Source: Sagittula stellata E-37 (GTDB taxonomy: Bacteria; Pseudomonadota; Alphaproteobacteria; Rhodobacterales; Rhodobacteraceae). Taken from it: 64,000 nucleotides of DNA. The stretch lies in NCBI RefSeq assembly GCF_039724765.1, contig NZ_CP155729.1, positions 3,233,501 to 3,297,500 of the forward strand. Direction: 5' to 3'. Shown here piece by piece: positions 60,405-64,000 of the stretch (positions within the stretch are counted from its first letter, which is position 1; every line of letters begins with the position of its first letter). A program made the translations under genes and the position numbers. Below the pieces are notes generated by a model. That model searched no databases. It was given only the letters and a program-made list of their open reading frames with translations, and was not told the origin of the DNA.

Positions 60405-61379
60405 TCAGGCGACCCGGTCGGGCGGGGTGTGGCCGTCCAGGGCTGCGGCAAGGTTTTCCAGGGCGCGAAAGCCCATGGCTTCCCGCGTTTCCCGCGTGGC
60501 ACTGCCGAGGTGGGGCAGGACGACGATGTCCGGGCAGTCGAGGAGTTCAGGACTGACCTCCGGTTCGCCGTCGAACACGTCGAGCCCGGCGCCGCCGAGT
60601 TGTCCGGCGTGGATGGCGCCGACAAGGGCCGCCTCGTCGACCACCTCGCCGCGCGCGGTGTTGATGAGGATGGCCCGGGGTTTCGCCAGGGCGAGCCGCG
60701 CGGCGTTCAACAGGTGCCGGTTCGCGGCGCCACCCGGGCAGTGGAGCGAGACAAAGTCGCATTCGGGCATCAGTGCTTCGAGGCTGTCGACCTGCCGCGC
60801 CCCGCAGGCGGCCAGCGTCCCGGGCGCCACGGCGGAGCGGTTCTGGACCAGGATCCGCATGCCAAAGCCGTGGTGCGCCCGGCGCGCCATCTCCTGCCCA
60901 ATCCGCCCGAATCCCACGATGCCCAGCGTCTTGCCGGTCACCTTCGTGCCCAGAAGGTGGGTGGGCCGCCAGCCAGACCAATGGCCGGCCCGGACCTCGC
61001 GTTCGCCCTCGCCCGCCCGGCGCGCAGCCATCAGCAGAAGCGTCATGGCAATGTCTGCCGTGCAGTCGCTCAGGACGTCAGGCGTGTTCGTCACCACGAT
61101 CCCGAGCCGCCCCGCCGCCTCCGTGTCGATATGGGAGAAGCCCACGCCGTAATTCGCCAGCACCCTGCAGCGCGGCGCCTCGATCCCGTCAAAGACCGCA
61201 GGGCCCAAGGCGTCGGTCACCGTGGGCAGGATCGCGTCATGGGTCATCATCGCTTCGCGGAAGGCGGCCGTGTCGAGCGGCCTGTCGTCCGTGTTGAACG
61301 TCACGTCGTAACGCGCCGCCAGTGCGGTCTCCACCGCCTCCGGCCAGCGGCGGCTTAACAGAACCTTCGGTCGCGACAT
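60405..61379 (-). CDS. D-isomer-specific 2-hydroxyacid dehydrogenase (glyoxylate reductase-like)
   Basis: The 324-residue enzyme has the NAD loop LGIVGFGRIGQEMARRA, the catalytic Arg in INTARGEVVDEAAL, Glu in DVFDGEPEV and His in LPHLGSATRETRE, the classic pattern of glyoxylate/hydroxypyruvate or glycerate-type dehydrogenases. It is distinct from the 37927 enzyme (no overlap, different motifs). The ATG at 61379 follows GGGAGGATGCG. It probably forms an operon with the PanE-like and acyl-CoA ligase genes upstream on the same strand. Confidence 0.88.
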   Translation of the reverse strand: MSRPKVLLSRRWPEAVETALAARYDVTFNTDDRPLDTAAFREAMMTHDAILPTVTDALGPAVFDGIEAPRCRVLANYGVGFSHIDTEAAGRLGIVVTNTPDVLSDCTADIAMTLLLMAARRAGEGEREVRAGHWSGWRPTHLLGTKVTGKTLGIVGFGRIGQEMARRAHHGFGMRILVQNRSAVAPGTLAACGARQVDSLEALMPECDFVSLHCPGGAANRHLLNAARLALAKPRAILINTARGEVVDEAALVGAIHAGQLGGAGLDVFDGEPEVSPELLDCPDIVVLPHLGSATRETREAMGFRALENLAAALDGHTPPDRVA

Positions 61380-61454
61380 CGCATCCTCCCTCTTGCCTCG
61401 GCTACAGAAGACCCGCACCGGCGCGGCGCGTGAACCCTGCCTTTCGGCGCGGCC

Positions 61455-62429
61455 TCAGTACAGGCCCGCCACCCGTCCGCGCAGCGCCACCAGCGCCAGC
61501 ACCGTGTCGATGGCGGGCGTCGCCACCCCCGTCAGCCGCCCCAGCTCCTGGACCGAGGCCACCAGCGCGTCGATCTCCATCGGCCGCCCGGCATCGAGGT
61601 CCTGCAGCATGGAGGTCCGGTGCGCGCCCACCGCGGCGCCGCCGTCGATCCGCCGCTCCACATCGATGGGGAACTTCACCCCCAGCCGCTCGGCGATCTC
61701 CTGCGCTTCCAGCATCATCGCCTTCGCCACCGCGCGCGTGCCCGGATCGGTACAAAGCACGTCGAGCGTCGCGTGGGTCAAGGCCGAGATCGGGTTGAAC
61801 GACAGGTTGCCCCAGAGCTTCACCCAGATCTCGTCCCTGAGCCGCGGCCGCACCGGCGCCTTCAGCCCCGCCGCGCTCAGCGTCTTCGACAAGGCAACCG
61901 CCCGCTCCGATTTGCTGCCGTCCGGTTCCCCCAGCGAGAACCGGTTGCCCTCCACGTGCCGCACCACGCCCGGCCGGATCACCTCCGCCGCCGGGTAGAC
62001 CACGCAGCCCAGCACCCGGTCGGGGCCAAAGCCGTCCCACTGCCGACCACCGGGATCGACCGTTTCCAGCCGCGTGCCTTCCAGTTCCCCGCCGTGCTTG
62101 TGGAAATACCACCAAGGCACGCCGTTCACGCCCGATACCACGCAGGTCTCCTTGCCGATCAGCGGCGCCATCGCGTCCACCACGCCCGGCACCGAATGCG
62201 CCTTCAGCGTGACGATGACGTAATCCTGTTCGCCCAGCTCCGCCGGATCCGAGGCGGCACGCACCGGCACCGCCGTCTCCGCCCCCTCCTCGATCAGCCG
62301 CAGCCCATCCGCCTGCATCGCGGACAGATGCGGGCCGCGCGCCACCAGCGACACCTCCGCCCCGGCCTGCGCCAGTTTCGCCCCCATGTAGCCGCCGATG
62401 GCGCCCGCGCCAAAGATACATATCCGCAT
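61455..62429 (-). CDS. 2-dehydropantoate 2-reductase-like (ApbA/PanE family)
   Basis: The 324-residue protein has the NADP loop ICIFGAGAIGGYMGAKLA, the family lysine region VTLKAHSVPGVVDAM and the C-terminal domain with KLWGNLSFNPISALTHATL and RTSMLQDLDAGRPMEIDAL. Ketopantoate reductase in the CoA pathway is the archetype, but many genomes have several paralogues acting on other 2-keto acids. Operon company with a 2-hydroxyacid dehydrogenase and an acyl-CoA ligase makes such a catabolic paralogue possible. Confidence 0.82.
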   Translation of the reverse strand: MRICIFGAGAIGGYMGAKLAQAGAEVSLVARGPHLSAMQADGLRLIEEGAETAVPVRAASDPAELGEQDYVIVTLKAHSVPGVVDAMAPLIGKETCVVSGVNGVPWWYFHKHGGELEGTRLETVDPGGRQWDGFGPDRVLGCVVYPAAEVIRPGVVRHVEGNRFSLGEPDGSKSERAVALSKTLSAAGLKAPVRPRLRDEIWVKLWGNLSFNPISALTHATLDVLCTDPGTRAVAKAMMLEAQEIAERLGVKFPIDVERRIDGGAAVGAHRTSMLQDLDAGRPMEIDALVASVQELGRLTGVATPAIDTVLALVALRGRVAGLY

Positions 62430-62465
62430 CGCACCCCGTCAGGCCCCTGCCCGACACCCCTGTTT

Positions 62466-62490
62466 CTCTGCTTTCCAAATACTCACCCGC
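62466..62490 (-). repeat. degenerate copy of the dispersed intergenic tail
   Basis: Read on the minus strand this is GAGTATTTGGAAAGC followed by AGAGAA, a variant of the tail GAGGTATTTGG-CCAAGATGAA. It lies in the 84-base spacer between the acyl-CoA ligase and PanE-like genes and has no strong hairpin before it. Confidence 0.4.
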
Positions 62491-62513
62491 AACGACCGCC
62501 GCGGGCGCATCGC

Positions 62514-64000
62514 TCAGGACACCAGCCCCAGCTTCTCCGCCATGCCGATGCGCTGCATCTTGCCCGTCGCGCCCTTGGGGATCTCGTCGAGGATCACCAC
62601 CCGCGCCGGCACCTTGAAGGCCGCCATCCGTTCCCTGGCAAAGGCGCGGATCTCCGCCTCGTCCGCCGACATGCCCTCGCGCAGGACCACCGCCGCCGCC
62701 ACCTCCTCGCCCAGCTTGGGGTGCGGGCAGGCGAAGGCCACGCATTGCGCCACGGCCGGATGATCCATCAGCACGCCGTCGACCTCCAGCGGCGACACCT
62801 TCTCGCCGCCACGGTTGATGATCTCCTTCAGGCGTCCGGTCAGGAACAGGTAGCCGTCGGCGTCGAACGCCCCCTGGTCGCCGGTGCGGAACCAGCGCTT
62901 GCCGTCCGCCTCGAAGAACGCCTTCGCATTGGCCTCCGGGTTGCCTTCGTAGCCCGGGGTCACGTTCGGGCCGGAGATCACGACCTCGCCCGTGCCTTCG
63001 GTCAGCCGGTCCTCCGCCTCGTCGGCGATGGCCACCCGAGGACCCGCCGCCACGCCGACAGCGCCCGGTTTCTGCCGCGACAGCGGGTTGCAGCACATCT
63101 GGTGCGCCGCCTCCGTCATGCCGTAGGCCTCCACCACCGGCGCGCCGAAGGTCTCTCCCAGCGCCGCCATGACCTGCGCCGGAAGCGAGGCCGAGGACGA
63201 CCGCAGGAAGCGCAGCGGCACCTCCGCGATGACATCCGCGTTGCGCCCGGCGCGCGACAGGATCGCCTGGTGCATGGTCGGCACCGCCGTGTACCACGTC
63301 GGCCGCGCCTCCTGCATCATCGCGAAGAAGTTCAGCGCGTTGAAACCGCCGGTGCAGAAGATCGACGCCCCCGCCGCAAGCGAGGCAGACACCGCCGCCA
63401 CCAGCCCGTGGATGTGGAACAGCGGCATCACGTTCAGGCAGCGGTCGCCCGGCTCCAGCGACAGGGACGCCGCGATATGCTGCGCCGAGGCCGCCACGTT
63501 CGACTGCAGGAGCGGCACGATCTTCGGGCGCGAGGTGGTGCCCGACGTGTGCAGGATCAGCGCCACGTCCTCCGCGCCGGGCAGATCGCCCTCCACGGGC
63601 GTCACCGCCCCCTCCGCCGTCAGCGAGAAGACCCCGGCGACCGAAGCGTCCTCCGCCAGCCGCAGCACCGTCAGGCCAAAGCGCCGCGCCGCCGCCAGCG
63701 CCGGGCCGTCATAGCCCGCCTCGAGGATGATCGCCTTCGCCTTCAGGTCATCGAGATAGAAGGCGAACTCGTCCTCGCGGTAGGCCGGGTTCAGCGGCGC
63801 GGTACAGGCCGCCTGCGCCACGGTGACAAAGGTCGTGGCCATGGCCGCCCCGTTCGGCAGCACGATGGCCACCCGGTCGGACGGCCCGACACCGGCGGCG
63901 CGCAGATCCGCGCGCACCCGCCCGGTCAGTGCCCTGAGGCCGTCGTAATCCAGCCAGTCCCGGCCCGGCCCGCCGATCGCGGGCGCCTCGCCCGGATGTA
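62514..64000 (-). CDS. AMP-forming acyl-CoA synthetase (oxalate/malonate-CoA ligase-like), 5-prime partial
   Basis: This ANL-superfamily ligase runs off the right edge of the window; the frame stays open to 64000 and about 25-35 N-terminal residues are missing. Visible motifs are the ATP loop LHTSGTTSRPK, YGMTEAAHQM, the hinge region DADGYLFLTGRLKEIINRGGEKVSP and the catalytic lysine in PKGATGKMQR. It resembles oxalate-CoA ligases by the SASLPAQVMAAL and NPLSRQKPGAVG segments. It is first in line with the PanE-like and 2-hydroxyacid dehydrogenase genes. Substrate is a short organic acid, identity unproven. Confidence 0.86.
   Translation of the reverse strand, partial: HPGEAPAIGGPGRDWLDYDGLRALTGRVRADLRAAGVGPSDRVAIVLPNGAAMATTFVTVAQAACTAPLNPAYREDEFAFYLDDLKAKAIILEAGYDGPALAAARRFGLTVLRLAEDASVAGVFSLTAEGAVTPVEGDLPGAEDVALILHTSGTTSRPKIVPLLQSNVAASAQHIAASLSLEPGDRCLNVMPLFHIHGLVAAVSASLAAGASIFCTGGFNALNFFAMMQEARPTWYTAVPTMHQAILSRAGRNADVIAEVPLRFLRSSSASLPAQVMAALGETFGAPVVEAYGMTEAAHQMCCNPLSRQKPGAVGVAAGPRVAIADEAEDRLTEGTGEVVISGPNVTPGYEGNPEANAKAFFEADGKRWFRTGDQGAFDADGYLFLTGRLKEIINRGGEKVSPLEVDGVLMDHPAVAQCVAFACPHPKLGEEVAAAVVLREGMSADEAEIRAFARERMAAFKVPARVVILDEIPKGATGKMQRIGMAEKLGLVS

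Noticed and set aside
1..64000. rRNA, tRNA, riboswitches and insertion sequences
   Set aside because: I looked for conserved rRNA segments, tRNA clover-leaf ends (GGTTCGA-type arms with CCA), thiamine- or SAM-type riboswitch cores near the transketolase and met genes, and transposase motifs, and found none I could support by eye.

Overview
The window comes from a high-GC alphaproteobacterium, most likely a marine Rhodobacterales (Roseobacter group) species. Evidence for this is the mid-60s percent GC estimated by eye, the BdhA/patatin pair, a TamA-TamB pair, the transglutaminase/ATP-grasp/alpha-E operon, many TRAP and ABC sugar importers, and a dispersed intergenic element (GC-rich hairpins, then CCCCCGAGGTATTT and CCAAGATGAA) that I associate with this order. 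I saw no rRNA, tRNA, CRISPR array, insertion sequence or phage gene. The species cannot be fixed from the sequence alone.

Layout. 1-3061: a small membrane-anchored protein, a MetR-like regulator divergent from metF, and an FMN reductase. 3275-7063: the remains of a carnitine/gamma-butyrobetaine-type operon, with an intact BKACE gene but a broken acyl-CoA ligase and a broken acyl-CoA dehydrogenase. 7201-24377: the first part of a large sugar or sugar-acid island, holding a split transketolase, an SDR, an FAH-fold hydrolase, a GntR regulator, a TRAP importer, a UxaA-type dehydratase, a Gfo/Idh/MocA enzyme, a 2-keto-3-deoxy-L-fuconate dehydrogenase-like SDR, a DMT permease, another SDR, an IlvD/Edd dehydratase, an exported small protein and an RraA-fold protein. 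24414-28336: an acetyltransferase, 3-hydroxybutyrate dehydrogenase, a patatin with a DUF3096 peptide, and a YfdX-like protein. 28620-44412: the second part of the island, holding a PhyH dioxygenase, a hydroxyacid dehydrogenase, SDRs, LysE, an FAD-linked hydroxyacid oxidase, two more FAH-fold enzymes, a PfkB kinase, a DenD-like dehydrogenase, a 2-hydroxyacid dehydrogenase, an aminotransferase and a ribose/fructose-type ABC importer. 44634-51184: tamB and tamA. 51461-64000: a MocR-like aminotransferase, the transglutaminase/ATP-grasp/alpha-E operon, a second 2-hydroxyacid dehydrogenase, a ketopantoate reductase-like protein and an AMP-forming acyl-CoA ligase cut by the window edge.

How it works together. 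Five divergent promoter regions, spread over 33 kb, carry the same palindrome centred on TGGTATACCA. This is the operator type of UxuR/ExuR-like FadR-class GntR regulators, and one such regulator is encoded at 11060-11746. I infer that this one protein controls both halves of the island. The enzymes fit non-phosphorylative oxidation of a sugar or deoxysugar: dehydrogenation, loss of water by IlvD or UxaA, oxidation of the 2-keto-3-deoxy acid, FAH-fold cleavage or dehydration, then clean-up of lactate or glycolate by the FAD oxidase. The starting sugar is not identified and may be more than one compound. The two decayed genes next to BKACE suggest that the strain has lost part of an older carnitine-type pathway.
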